Positions 1 to 12,049 of a stretch of DNA of 64,000 nt are shown here, piece after piece. Within the stretch, counting starts at the first letter, position 1. Each line of letters opens with the position of its first letter. Origin of the DNA: Adiantum capillus-veneris (lineage: Eukaryota > Streptophyta > Polypodiopsida > Polypodiales > Pteridaceae); the NCBI GenBank assembly GCA_014529385.2, contig CM043943.1, forward strand, positions 104,754,355 to 104,818,354, written 5' to 3'. The position numbers and the translations under genes are program-made. The notes under the pieces were generated by a model. It saw only the letters and a list, made by a program, of their open reading frames with translations. It was not told the DNA's origin and made no database searches.

Positions 1-850
1 TTTGAGAATTTAGGTACAAGGCTAAACTTCTCTTCGGCCTATCATCCCCAAATGGATGGCCAAAGTGTAATAGCTAATCTAACAATTCTTGATCTACTAA
101 AAGCTTATGTTACCGAAGTAGATCAAAAGTCCCAATGGGAGAAGTACTTACCTTTAGTGGAGTATGCTTATAATAACATTGTACATACTTCCACGGGAAA
201 AGCACCTTTTGAGGTGATAGAGGGAAGATAAAAAAGTCCCCTGCTACTTAAGGTACATGGGAAGATCTTCGCTGCTGATGAATATAGTCGATACCTACAA
301 GAATCTTTCCAAAAGATTAAGGATGCTATATCCATCTCTCGGCAAAGGCAAAAGGCTGCTGCTGATAAGCACAGAAGAGCCCTAGACTTTAAACAAAATG
401 ATTGGGTCTTGCTTAAGTTTCACAAGGCTCGATTAAGGCACACAACGGGCAAGAATCCCACAGGACACCAAAAGAACTATGTTAAGTTAGCAAAAGGTAC
501 TATGGTCCCTTTCAGATTCTTAGGCCAATCAATGAGATGTCCTATCAACTCAAGTTGCCTAACCATTGGCTCATACACAATGCTTTCCACGTGAGTCTAC
601 TAAAGACTTACAAAGGAGAGCCACCTCAAGAATCAATTATTGAAGACCCACCAGAGATAGAGGATCAAGAAGAGGTGTTGCCAGCCGAGTCCATTCTCCG
701 ACATGAAGACAAGGTATTATGAGGCGGTAAGACTATCCAACAATATCTTATCAAGTTTAAAAATTATCCTTTTGAAGATGCTAGATGGATGCAAGGCATA
801 CAATTGAAGGATAACCTAAACCTTGTCAATGCTTACAATGATTCCCTAGA
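1..850 (+). pseudogene. Ty3/gypsy integrase C-half plus chromodomain remnant (element A)
   Basis: The window opens inside the integrase catalytic core, just before the conserved AYHPQ.DGQS block. The glutamate that should follow GQS (the E of the DDE triad) reads as valine, so the enzyme would be dead. Typical downstream blocks follow: WEKYLPLVEYAYNN, a stop near 229, then NDWVLLKF, and after frame changes a chromodomain-like tail around 640-810 (HEDKVL, QYLIKFKNYPFEDARWM). The order and wording match element B at 14550-15360, so A and B are two copies of one chromodomain-type family. The 5' part of A lies outside the window. Several stops and frameshifts make this a pseudogene. The family call is secure; the chromovirus sublineage is not resolved. 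Confidence 0.88.
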
Positions 851-1215
851 GTAAGCAAATGTAAAGACGTTTTAATGAACAAAACTTTTGTCTTATCAGG
901 CTCTCTTTTTCTTTATTGTGCACACATGTTAATGAATATGCATGCTTACGATCATGTTTGTGGAGATGACGTCTCCCGAACACCAAGTGGAGCTTGTCAC
1001 TCTACTACGGAAGATTGATACGGACTAATGTGCAAACATGCTTGTGGCAGCTAATGCTCTCAAGTACCAAATGGACTAGTCATCAATTTTGGAACGATGT
1101 CATAAGGTAAAATAGGGATCCTCTACCCGCTAGCAAACGGACTAATGACTAGGCTTTATCTTCTCTACCTCATAGTCAAGGACGACTATGATTCAAGAGA
1201 GAGGTAATGTCATAA
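851..1215 (+). other. 3' untranslated tail of element A
   Basis: This non-coding stretch follows the chromodomain remnant and aligns by eye with 15395-15750 behind element B. Shared blocks include TAGAGTAAGCAAATGTA, TATTGTGCACA, AATCATGTTTGTG, GACGACTATGATT and CAAGAGAGA. The similarity stops at the purine-rich run near 1195-1212, where a polypurine tract and LTR start would be expected. In B the same point is the border with another LTR. Confidence 0.65.
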
Positions 1216-1526
1216 AAACTAATATCTAATACTCCCAAATGATTTTTTCATGTTAAACTGATCATTTAATATGGGGAAGTACCAAGGGAGTAAAAGCTAG
1301 AATATGGTAAAGCTACCAGACCGATCTCTGTCAGGGATCCAAAAAGGGAAAATAGGGATACAAAGGGGGACAGTTTGCAGAAGAGAAATGTGCTTCAATG
1401 GGGCCTAAAAACCTAAGGTTCAACCCCATTAAGACTTCCATAGGCTCTAGTTCCTAAATTTTTATTGTATTGTTCAAAGGCCAAATAGGGGAAATATCGG
1501 ATGGTCATGGGGAAGACTAAAAAGTC

Positions 1527-1598
1527 TTCCCACATCCCTAGGAAGGAGGGGGCGAGCCCTTTTAGTAGGGGATGAGAGAGAAGCGCGCGCACGCACAC

Positions 1599-1629
<31 letters not shown>

Positions 1630-1740
1630 ACACACACACCAAGGTTCCCACATCCCTAGGAAGGAGGGGGTGAGCCCTTTTAGTAGGGGATAAGAGAGAA
1701 ACACACACACACACACACACTCCAAGGCTCTCCCTTTACA
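1527..1740. repeat. Direct duplication of about 57 bp separated and followed by CA/C-tract microsatellites
   Basis: A block containing CCCACATCCCTAGGAAGGAG and GAGCCCTTTTAGTAGGGGAT occurs at about 1527-1583 and again at about 1647-1705. Each copy ends in GAGAGAA followed by an alternating CA tract; the first tract also carries a C homopolymer. The arrangement suggests duplication or slippage in which block and microsatellite were copied together. Confidence 0.85.
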
Positions 1741-2209
1741 CAAAGGGAATACTGGGCACCTGTCAGGCTCCTACGCTAGTTGCCCCCAATCTCTCCTCAA
1801 ATCCTATTGGATGGCCTTAGAGGTGGACCAAAAATAAAAATTAGGCTAGAGTAGAATTAGTCTAATCAATTTAAAAATGCTTGATAAAAGAACCAATAGA
1901 AGTTAAGCTCCCTAGAAGACTATTGGGCAGTCTACCAAGGGGTCCAATGAGCATTCAATAGCCCAATGGCTTGCCTGATTCCTATTGGCCAGAAGACTAA
2001 GAATCCCAATGAGAGTTTAATTGAATTATTCAATTACCTAAAGCTCTCACAAAAGGGAAAAACGGGACACTTGTCAAAAGGCTATCAACTATGCTGCTAA
2101 TTTGTGATTGGCTAAGCTTTACAGGAGCCAATGGGATGCCATCATGAGCAAATAGCAAGAGGGGTCGACCAAGATGAGAGAGAAGGCTGCATTTTACTCT
2201 TACAAATTG

Positions 2210-2210
<1 letters not shown>

Positions 2211-2290
<80 letters not shown>
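2211..2290. repeat. (CA)n microsatellite, about 40 units
   Basis: Uninterrupted alternating CA over about 80 bp. Poly-His/Thr reading frames across it are spurious. Confidence 0.98.
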
Positions 2291-2294
<4 letters not shown>

Positions 2295-2750
2295 CATGTG
2301 TGCAAGAAGAACTCCATCTCCTTCTCAAAGCATTGAGAAGTAGAGGCCTACACCAACAACTCTTGGCTATGGAATGCAAATCCAACCAAGAGCCAAGCTT
2401 CAATGGCATGCTCATGTCCTCTATCATGCTAATTACTAAGCTAAGCTATGCTATTAGAGTGATTATGTGAGGAGAATACTTCTTTTCTTGTAAGATACAT
2501 CTTCTTCCTCTCAATCTATCCTCATTCCCTGCTAGCTCTCACCATTTTTGAAGGTGTGTGAGGTCTTGGGGCTGAGGTTAGGGACACTAGGTGTGTTTTT
2601 CAAGCATCAATTGGTGCATGAAGCTTCCATCTTCATTGCACCATCAAGTTTTATCAAGGAACACAAGAATTGTATTGTAAAAAAGTCTCCTTTGATGGGA
2701 GAAGCTATAATACAAAGCCTTTATGGAGGGGGGACCTCCATGTAAAACCG

Positions 2751-4856
2751 GTCCTCAACTGTTGTCAATTGTTCTATTTGTCTCTTTTTTCAAGTATTGT
2801 CAATGCCAAATTAGTTAGGTGTAAATGGTTATGTTGATTTATCCAATTAAGCACTCTCTCTATGCTCATTAGGAACTTGTTCATATTGAAATGCTTACTA
2901 TGTTATCAATTTCCACTACACACAAGTTACTAGTGCATTAAATGCTACATAGATTCACTGGATGGACAAACCCACTTAACCAATTGAAAATATTGATAAA
3001 ACTTGATGATAAATGTATTTAGGTCTCCGTTATCACCTTGGGGATGCGAGTTATTAATCATTCCATAACCGCTTTTACCTACGCGTGTAGAGGTGCTACC
3101 AAGGGGGGTATCATATGACGTCGTGAGTTGATCGAGATGTTTATATATGATTTATGGTTTGTTTTGTGTGTTGATTTCAGTTATTATATGACCATAAACT
3201 TACGAGACGGTATATGGTTAGACAACCCGAACCGCATAGGCAGATATGATTAAAGTGGCTTTCTTTTGGGTCACCATTTGTTGTGTGAGTACCATATGGG
3301 TAAAGTGATGTGATAGAGTGATAGTCTATATATTGGATCTGAACTTGATGCATTGGTTTGATGTCAAACACATTCATTTGCATGTTATGCATGCTCCCAA
3401 AAATGTCAAAAAATTATTTTTGCATATATGTGAAGTTATGGTTTATGGTTGACCTAAAGGTTGGAGCTGTTTTGTATCGTGTTTATGGTGTTGGAATGTT
3501 ATCGTATGATATATGGGAACTTATGGATGGATGTGGATTTCTCATATGCATGGTTATGATTGCTTTTCACCTTTCTAGGTCAAAACTAGCTCTATGTGCT
3601 AGAGGGGTGAAGTGCAGATGTGATGCATCAACTTTGCATGGTTGGATGTTGTCAAAATTGGATTTTTATATCATGATTAGTTTTTGGTCAGACTCTTTTT
3701 ATGCATGAAAGAACCATGTCTTAGGAGTCATATGTGTATGGACTTCGATTGACTGCTGCAGGGGATACATCAAACTCAAAGTGTGGGAGTATGTTTGGTG
3801 TGATTATGATTTGTGGTTATGGGTTGAGATTTCCTCATGGATTTTGGTTGATATTTTATGGTGGGAGCCGGTGTGGCTTATGTTTTTTTTTTCTGGTTAT
3901 GTTTTATTGCCGAAATTTTGCAGCAATGTTATGTTCTAGAGTGGTTATGCAGGATTGGTTGTGCCTCACCCGAGTTGGGTGGAGTGCTCACCCGTATGAA
4001 GTGATTGGATTATGGTTTATGGTTTTGGGATTGTATCATGAAGTGATCGAGATGGTTTATGGTAGACGTGTAAGGGTAGAGACGCTGTACAGTGTAACTG
4101 CTTGGAAAAGTTTGTTTGTGCATATGGAAAATGCTATTGTGATTGGACTTACGTGCTATGTTTCTCATGGCAGCATTGCTACGAGACTAGGATCACCTAC
4201 ATCTCTTAGCCTTAGACTAAAGGGTCGCTAACTTGGGGCTTTGCTGGATCGGGGGTGTTGCCTAGGTCTTCTTATTTTTTGTTAGGCTCATCTACATGGT
4301 TAGTGTGTCGGGGGTTGAATGACCTACATGGCTAACGCGTCAGGGATTTTGCCATGGCTTGGCCTAAACACAGGGTGCTGGGCATCGAAGAGGCGTGGCA
4401 CCAAACCTGGTATGGTTGGTGTTGATACCCTACCACCTACTAGTATTGGATCCTTTTAGAGCTCGGGTTCATGGAGGGAGGCGAAGCGGCCTCAGATTAT
4501 GTCTGGCTTAGGTAGGTTGGAGGTGTTCAGGCTCGCTCCTAGCGAAGTGAAATTCTTTCTGTCCGTAGTAGAGCGGATGTGGATGGGGTCGATCCCTACA
4601 CAGGGTCTGGTTCTCTGCTAGATTTTTTGTCATAAACTTTTGATATTATGGTATACCCAGATTTTGTCATTGCATTAATACATGGTTTCCTGTTCCATTT
4701 AGAAGGGACATTTAAAGATTCTTTGTTGTCATTCTCTCACGCCTGTATTAACTATATTTCACCCTCCACTATACTCTCTCTCTCTCTCTCTCTTCCCACA
4801 ATGAGGTGTACACATATATTGACCCTTCACAATGTTATATTTTCTTGAGTACACTT
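2751..4856. other. About 2.1 kb with no recognised gene
   Basis: Non-coding in appearance. Two open stretches on the plus strand, 3358-3708 (116 codons) and 3734-4231 (165 codons), match no family I recognise. They are T/G-rich and hydrophobic, and repeated short TTTATGGT words run through the area, so I treat them as chance frames. The block 4240-4640 is less AT-rich and LTR-like in texture (repeated GTGTCGGG and CTACATGGTTAG words), but no partner repeat lies in the window. A short CT tract lies near 4774-4793. Confidence 0.5.
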
Positions 4857-5930
4857 TCATTCATAACACCCATTCAGGGGTAGCACTAGTCGCTTGGTAC
4901 CTCTGGATGGAGTCTTGCTCATACTAGCATTCAAGGTAGCATAGACATTGGCTTGTTCATCTATCTCATCCTTTACTGAGACAAAGTTTACTGTTGCTGA
5001 TCTAGGTGGATTGATGGTTGGCCTTTGAGAACAAAAATGAGTGCTAGGGGGGGTTCTTGCTTGGGTTGGATTTCTTCTAAGATTTTTGAATTGTTCCACT
5101 TTATTGGGTGGATTCTGAGGTTAACAAGGAGGCTTGAATTACTAGGGTCATTTCCTTTAGGTAACTGGGCCTTCTTATGACCAAATTCCAGGCATTCATA
5201 GCACTGAATTTGCCTTCCACTTTGAGTGACAGGAAGAGCATTCACATGAACAAAGTGCAGTGGTGATTGGGGTTGGACAGTTGGCTTTGGTATAAATGGT
5301 ACTTTGGTTGCTTAACATGGTTGACTGAGGTAGGGAGGAAATTATCTTTTCCTATTGGTTGTAGTGCCTCTCTGAAAAAGATTCTTATGATTTGACTTGA
5401 CCCGGATTAGAGCATCTACGAGAGAGGCAGGTCGAAGGGACTGTACTCCAGGAGCCAAATCTTCCCCAAGCCCAAGGATGAAGCGAATTAGCTTTTGTTC
5501 CTCTGTCGTAAGAGGAGCATATTGTGAAAGTCGAACAAACTGCTCATAGTAGGCTTCGACAAACCTATTCCCCAACAAGAAAGAAACTCATTCATCTTAG
5601 TGGTGGAATAGTCTAAGGGAAGATATTGCTCCTTGAGATGATGCTTTAACTCATCCTAACTCTGGGTCACCTCAGCTACTTGGCGAGATTGACAGTTGAG
5701 CGTGGTCCTTCTAACTTAGGTCTCCCCATTATTCCTTGAGCAACTTCATTGTATCCAACAAGACCAAAGTAGTCATCCTCTGAATTATCCATTTTTCTTG
5801 TTGAGTAGGCACATTATTACCCGTCCCTAAAAAAAAACGTGGTTGCACAGATGTGAGCAAGGCCTTCAGATCCTTGTCACGTCCAAAATCTTCTACGAGT
5901 GTTGTAGAAAGAGACATCTGATTTGGTATA
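4857..5930 (-). pseudogene. Ty3/gypsy Gag remnant (element H)
   Basis: On the minus strand, separated frames give a recognisable retrotransposon Gag. The block at 5342-5578 (AYYEQFVRLSQYAPL, then EEQKLIRFILGL) is the Gag core. At 5170-5205 a zinc knuckle reads CYECLEFGHKKAQL, keeping the first three ligands of CCHC but with leucine at the last cysteine. More Gag-like fragments at 5729-5917 lie upstream on the minus strand. Stops and frame changes separate the pieces. The pol part is absent; the sequence to the left (below 4857) is unrelated. The primer site at 6721-6732 lies upstream in the correct orientation, so this is the 5' end of a minus-strand element truncated after Gag. Confidence 0.78.
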
Positions 5931-6720
5931 CAGGGACAACTTGAGGTGCTGGAGGCGCTTGTGTATTAGGAAGAACCGAATCTGAAGTGTTAGCTATAGG
6001 CAAGTCCCGAGCAGATTTATCTCTTGGGAGTTTATGTGGCATATTTTATGGCTGTGGCAAACAAAACTACTTTCTCTTAGCGATAGATTCACAAATATCA
6101 AGGGTAGATTTATTAAAACTCAGACATTTCGAAAGGTGGAAGATGCTTTTCTCATCCAAAATTTACATTTTGGAAATAATTAATGGTCAAGGGAAGCTCT
6201 TCTTTTAAATTTTTTTTCCTAAGTTCTCCCATTTCATGCTTTTCAGAGGATTGTCCTTAAATCTCTAGGGTTCATAGTAATGCAAAATATAAGATTATAG
6301 ACTTGGATTAGAAAAATGATTTGCAAGCCCAAATTACAATGCCAATTTGTTTTCAACAAGGGTCCAACAAGAATACTTGGGATCTACTCCCAATTTTTTA
6401 TATCACCATTTCTAGGTAGAGATTATCCAGATCATAGTAATGGCCCCCAAGGCATTATTCTAGTTATACTGTACTAGGTCTCCCATATTTGTAGATTTCC
6501 TAATTCTTTTCTTTGGTAGGAAAAAGGAGGTAGAAAAAGTCCTTTATCATGTCTTCTTTCTTTTCTTCATTATTATCTACAATTGCTATCTCCATTTATT
6601 TTTACACAAAGTGGAGAACTTTCTCTTCTTAATATTCCCGTGTCATTTTTGTCAATACATCACTTTCTTTATACAAAAGTTCATACTAAAATTCTTTTTC
6701 TGACCAAGGATAGAAACTAC
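5931..6720 (-). other. Leader region between primer site and Gag of element H
   Basis: About 790 bp with no coding signal on either strand, lying between the tRNA primer site and the first Gag fragment of H, as expected for a 5' leader. Nothing else is recognised in it. Confidence 0.45.
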
Positions 6721-6732
6721 ACTCTGATACCA
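6721..6732 (-). promoter_or_regulatory. tRNA-iMet-type primer binding site (element H)
   Basis: On the minus strand this reads TGGTATCAGAGT, 11 of 12 matching the plant initiator-methionine primer site TGGTATCAGAGC. Two bases upstream on the minus strand, a CA end (TG at 6735-6736 on the plus strand) would close the 5' LTR. It sets the element's orientation and 5' end. Confidence 0.8.
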
Positions 6733-6734
6733 CT

Positions 6735-8350
6735 TGTGAGGGCCATGCCAGGGACCGTCGGCTACCCCATCTCCAAATGGATACACCACGATTCTTGACA
6801 TCCCTCCCACTTGAGACCGACACCAAGAACGGACTCCTCCCACCCTTCGATGCTAACGCAAGGGGGTGATAACATTTACTTTTCTCTTACAAAACCCTTA
6901 ATCGCAAAATCTATTTCCTTATCGCTTTGAAATTTTTAGTCGAAGTCATCAAACTTAATGTGAACTCAACCTTCCAGGGTCAACTGGTGAGAGTTCTCTA
7001 GTTCACCCTTGGTTCAAGGTCACTAACCCTTTTTTATCGATTATGGCCAAGCATAGCCGTCACAGCGTTCCCCTAAGATGAATGTATTTAATAGCTACAC
7101 AAAGCACTCATTTCCAAGTTTGATTCTCGCTCCGTAGATTGGAATCCCTTATCCCGTTTTCGACTTAACTAATGACAACATAAAATTGGGTTCAACTTTT
7201 CAGCCAACAAATTAACCCTCCAAAATCCATCCACCCACCGAAACGTTTGATAGATGCACCTTCCCAAGGTAGTACTATGATACTAGAATGCAGTATTCCA
7301 ATCATGTCAAACCAACAATACCTTTCAAGCATTTGAAAGCAACATGTAAACTGTTGCATATCCTTCCAAGTGTACATTTATCAGGTCGTTCCCACCTTTT
7401 TCTATATAGAATATTTTACTTCCGTTTTCCTTTAATATTAGTAAAATTATCTAGTTATCTTTCAAGCAATCACATATACTCCTCCAGGAATATCCCTATC
7501 CTCGTCCTAGGACTTGGGTATCTTGTCTTCTTCGCCACACACACAATTTCAACTTTTTATTTTTCTTTATCTTGTGTGAGAAAGACTTATGTAAATATTC
7601 TACTCTAGATTTTGTTTACATCATTAATCCAAGAAGCAGAGCAAAGGTCTGGCTGATGAGGACAATCACGGAATAGCGCATTTAGGTTCCTAGCCTTTCC
7701 AAGGTTCCTTTTTACTAAAAAATTAGAAGAGTTCCTTAATTAAATCACATCTTCCTCCCTTATACTGATCCTTCATGGATCCATTTTTCCCACCTCCATT
7801 TTCCCATCAGCATCAGGACTAGAGCATCAGGACTAGGCCGATTTTCAGACACATCCGCGGATCCCTATCACCCAATCAGGACTTACTCCCATTCAATCCC
7901 ATTTCTAGGACACTGAATGAACCCGAGCTCCAAACATAGACCATAGCTTATCAATATTAGATGAAAAGGACCATCCCTCATTGCATCCCACATATAAAAC
8001 GCCTGCGTTGGGCTTTTTCAAAACATGCAAGACAAAGTTCACACTTATACCTTCTATGTTATGCTATGGCTATCCACGTCAAATCTTCTCTATAAAGTTT
8101 TAATCTTGGTTGACATTTAGAGTGAGTTTCTTGAGCTATAATCCCTTAGTTCCTATTTGCTTTTAATGTCTACTCAAACAAGATCTTAAGAAAACAACGA
8201 GTCCCTTGGAAGTTTAAGGTCTTGTATTGATGTAAGTTTCAAGTTCACCCCGACTTTGACAAATCCCATTTTGGTTCCTTTGCATCATTTGCCATCCATG
8301 GAGCATCTCCATGGAAGCAATGAGAGTTTTATGTTCACGCAATACGGGCA
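6735..8350 (-). other. Putative 5' LTR and flank of element H, outer border unknown
   Basis: The plus strand starts TGTGAGGGCC directly beyond the primer site, as an LTR border should. No second copy of this LTR exists in the window, so the far end cannot be fixed; 8350 is only where I stop the description. A short direct duplication of GCATCAGGACTAG occurs at about 7808-7835. No credible reading frame is seen. Confidence 0.35.
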
Positions 8351-9960
8351 TCACTTCCGTGAAGCTATCCCCTTACTCCCCCCCCTTTGAATTTGTAAAA
8401 CAAACTTGAAAGTAGATAAACTTGAAATGAATAATGCATATGCTTTCTATAATGAGTTTTGGTTTGGTGTGATCTATGCACGGTAAACACAAAACTTCGG
8501 AATGCACCAACTTGCAATCTTGAGACAAATAATAAAAAACTTATTGAGTGCTTATGCAAGAGTGAAACCCTTCTATGCATGGTAGTGTAAAAACATTGCG
8601 AAGTTCCTAAGAGTGGGAATGCTAGTGTAGTGAAAAATGCTCATGTACTAATGTATGAACGATTAACAAATTCTTCTTTAAGAAGGGATTTAACATACCT
8701 TTGCTACCGTGGAGAGGGTTAATTATATAGCTAGAAGAGCTTATGGTTTTGCGACTTTCCAATTGATAAGGGGGGGGGGGGGGGGGGATAACTTTAATTG
8801 GAAGGAAATTCCCATTTCTAAGGAAAAACTCTTTTGATTAAGATAGAGCTATCCTTCAAAACTTAACTATCCTTGAGAGAATTAGTATTAACTTATTTGT
8901 ATCATTAAACAAACCTTACACACATGCTCTTTTTCTCTTTGAAAGAAGAAAAATCATATTTCTTTAATTTAAAAAAAAAACTTATGAACCTTTCATAAGA
9001 GCAATCTTTTTAGACTAAATTATAATGCCACTTTGAATAGAATGGTCAATTCCAAAAAACTTTAAAACTTAACTGCTCGTGATTATGTGACAATTATCTC
9101 GTGCATCTTAAAAATAGAAAAATACATTTTTGGTGGGGTTTAAAGGCACGCATAGATATTAATCATCATCCAACATGCATGCTATTTTAATATGATCTCC
9201 AGTCACCTATGATTAAAAATAGTCCTTTCTTCTCTCTCTCTATACCATATTAGTCTGGTAACCTAGAGAATGAAGTTTGAAATATAAGTATGATCTCTAG
9301 TCACCTATGGTTAAAGAGAGTGTTTTCTACTCTCTCTATACCATATTAGTTTGGTAATTTAGAGAACTTGAACAACAAAACTTGATCGTAGTTAGTGGTT
9401 AGCAACGTCGTTAGTTAACAAGTGAAAATTAGTAATTTGTCCTTCTAAGAAAGAGAAAGCTTTGTTTATGTAAACGTGAGAGCTTAAGCATGAATTAATG
9501 GAGAATGAAGAGTACCCCAATGTTTAAGGTGTGCAATGGCATGAAGATGACAAGAAAACATTACCCTGGTGTGTGTATGGTAAGAGTCTTCTCCTTGCTT
9601 TGGGAGATTGAAGAAGCTTGTTGATGTAGTCGACTCTCCCCCTCTTCAAGACCACCAATTGTGCTACTTGGAAGGATAGAATGGAAAGAGGCAAGAGAGA
9701 TTCAAGATATGGAAAGCTTAGGGGTTATGAGAGAGTGTAATGGGAAGAAGAAGATCAAGCTATAGGAAGCATGGCTATGGTTTTTGGCCATGGCTTCTCT
9801 TGGAGAGGAGGTATGTGTAGGAGAGATGTATGTGTGTGTATTGCAAGAGGCTTGGCTCTCGTGAGTATACTTTGGTGCTTAAATTGAGCTCGAATTTTCT
9901 CAAACATTAAAAAAAAAAATCTTTTGAGTTGGTGGCTTAGATGTGTTGGGCTTGCATAAG
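8351..9960. other. About 1.6 kb AT-rich sequence without recognised genes
   Basis: No coding or RNA gene signal is seen. It contains a G homopolymer of 18 at 8770-8787 and a 98-bp tandem duplication at 9191-9368. The texture is that of decayed repeat or intergenic DNA. Confidence 0.5.
9191..9368. repeat. 98-bp tandem duplication
   Basis: The phrase TATGATCTC.AGTCACCTATG starts at 9191 and again at 9289. Both copies continue through CTCTCTCTATACCATATTAG and end in TAGAGAA. The copies differ by several substitutions, so the event is not very recent. Confidence 0.85.
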
Positions 9961-9984
9961 GGCTAGGAGAAGACCCTTACACTA

Positions 9985-10300
9985 AAAATGACAGAGAGTG
10001 GTTCAGTTACAAAACATCTAAACGAATTTAACACCAACATAAGTCAACTTTGATCGGTGAAGGTCAATTTCAACGATGAAATGCAAGCCCTTCTTATATT
10101 ATCATCTCTATCGAATAGTTGGGACAGCCATGTGAAGGCTGTAAGTAACTTTCTCTCTGACACAAAGACTCTTAAGTTTGATGATGTTGTGGGTGTTCTT
10201 CTAAGCGAGGAAATGTGAAGGAGAATTAGAGGTGAATAATCAAGTGCTGCACTATCAACGAAAACGAGGGGAAGATTGAAGGAGAGGTTCAAAAGCGTTA
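9985..10300 (+). pseudogene. Ty1/copia Gag fragment (UBN2-type)
   Basis: The plus-strand frame reads HLNEFNTNISQL, a stop, then FNDEMQALLILSSLSNSWD, FDDVVGVLLSEEM, a stop, and an Arg/Lys-rich STKTRGRLKERFKS tail. This is the middle and C-terminal part of the copia-type Gag domain, with the usual spacing between the LLSSLP-like block and the LL.EE block. There is no pol behind it: 180 bp further on lies the primer site of a Ty3/gypsy element. It is therefore an isolated truncated scrap. The family call is fairly sure despite the shortness, because the motif wording is characteristic. Confidence 0.75.
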
Positions 10301-10480
10301 AGTTATCTAACTCTCTCTCTTGCAAAAGTATTGTTCATGGCAAGTTAATTAAATATATGGTTATGTTTCTACTGCTAGTTAATTTCACCCTCTATGTTCT
10401 CAAAGTAGTCTCATGAAAATGATCACTATAGTTCTCTTAATTCCGCTATTCTCAAAGTTCATAGGCCATTTCCATTAGAT

Positions 10481-10492
10481 TGGTATCAGAAC
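10481..10492 (+). promoter_or_regulatory. tRNA-iMet-type primer binding site (element B)
   Basis: TGGTATCAGAAC, 11 of 12 matching the plant initiator-methionine primer site. It lies about 70 bp before the first Gag-like frame of B. The expected LTR end CA just upstream is not clear (TTCCATTAGAT precedes it). Confidence 0.75.
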
Positions 10493-10559
10493 TATGGTTT
10501 CTCTTTTTTTGCTTAAGAAGAGAGGTCCTTAAGTTGTCCATGAAAGGTTGGACTTGTTC

Positions 10560-11960
10560 ATTGCAATAGGGTAAGTGGGACATGGATCTATTATCTTGGT
10601 TGATAAGGACTTAGTTCGAGGTACACCGCTGGGAACTATAGTCTTAACATTGATAACTTTGATTTTGCACATGAAGGTGCTAATGATGATGCCTCCATGT
10701 TTGTTAATTACCTTGTTACTAGTTTGTAGCAAGCTATGGGAAACCCTGTTTTGCAAGCCAAAGTTACTCAGCAACTTCGTGCTTATGGGATTTCCCTTCC
10801 TCTCCAAGAGGAGAAAGAGCTTAGGAGGCCTCTTGATGAGACTCCCAAAAGAAGACTCTCTCCAATAAGAGAGGGGGAATCCAAAGAATGAGAGAAGAAA
10901 ATCCCTAAGTTCCGAGGATGTGGCTCCACGAAGACGACGGTCTAGACGGTCGCCAACTCGTCCCAAGAGGAAACGGTCAACCCATAGTCCTTCTCCTTGT
11001 CACTCTAAAAGGGAAGAGAGAAAACAAAGGAAGAAAAAGGCGAGAAGAGGTCATCTCTTCTCCTTCTTCTTCACCTTCCTCCTCTACCGACAAAAGCAGA
11101 AAATATTCTCCTAGAGAATACAAGAGGAGAGGCCATCGCAAATCTTACCATGGATGGCGAAGGTCTCAAAAGCTCAAGAAATTCAAAGAGGGAGGAAAGA
11201 TTATCTCTTTTCTCACCTATGATGGCACCTTTGGTGCTACCGACAAAGTATTGGCCTTCGTCCAATAGTTCGATGCGGCCTTTGGAGATGAGGGCTTCAT
11301 AGAGTCCTCCAAATAACACCATGTAGCTATGCACTTCCAAACATCTGCTCGTCATTGGTGGGCTAGCCTTCGTGGCAACGACAAAGCCCCAAAGACATGG
11401 AAAACTCTATGAGTTTCCATCATGAAGACACTCCTTGCAAGTGATGCAAAGGACAAAGTGCTTACCGAATGGCGGAGTTTGAAGTTTCTCTCCCATGATC
11501 CATCCACAAATATATGGACAAGTTTTGGGATTTACATCTCAAGGCTACCATCTTTCAAAATATAGACTCCATCAAGAAAAAGCAACAATTCTGTGCGGTA
11601 TCACCTGAAGAAATGGTCGAGTATGTCAATTCTCATTGGGCTGGTTCTATCACCGAAGTAATCCACCACACTATGGTTGCTTTGTGCATCAATTTCCAAC
11701 AAGGGGATAAAAGGAATGCCAAGCCCATGGAAAGAAAAGACAAAAATGATGCAAAGGGGAAAAAAAAGCCCAAAACTCTTCCCAAGGCAATTCCAACAAC
11801 CACAACAACAACAATTGGTCCAAGGAGAAGGGAGTTTACAAAGGTAAAAATAAACTCTTTCCTGAAGAGCTAGAAGATTTTTGTAAGGACCACAAATGCT
11901 TCAAGTGTGGGGAGCAAGGACATGTCTACCGTTCTTGTCCCAAAAGAAATGCCCGCAATG
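10560..11960 (+). pseudogene. Gag of element B
   Basis: The N-terminal part is broken. An Arg/Ser/Lys-rich segment (about 10918-11110) leads into the Gag core FLTYDGTFGATDKVLAFVQ (about 11210-11267) and HWWASLRG (about 11352-11376). The core continues across frames to the 11514-11760 stretch (YMDKFWDLHLKATIF, PEEMVEYVNSHWAG). A complete zinc knuckle CFKCGEQGHVYRSC (CX2CX4HX4C) lies at about 11900-11943. At least four frame changes or stops break it. It would form the virus-like particle of the retrotransposon; no product is expected now. Confidence 0.85.
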
Positions 11961-12049
11961 AGACTCATAGAGCTTCCATAGTTAAATCTCCAAAAGAGGA
12001 TGCTCATTTTGCAAAGGATCATATCTCTCCTATGCTTGGGGAAAGGTAA

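Larger units (their letters stand above)
1216..2750. other. Non-coding; possible 3' LTR of element A, rich in microsatellites
   Basis: No coding similarity is seen. The position directly after the 3' tail of A suggests LTR sequence, possibly starting at the TGTCATAAAA near 1208, but no second LTR copy is in the window to prove it. The segment holds a duplicated block with microsatellites at 1527-1740 and a long (CA)n at 2211-2290. Apparent reading frames over these tracts are low-complexity artefacts. Confidence 0.35.

Noticed and set aside
3358-4231. Two plus-strand open frames of 116 and 165 codons as possible genes
   Set aside because: T/G-rich DNA with repeated short words and no recognisable domain or homologue; a long open frame alone is not enough.
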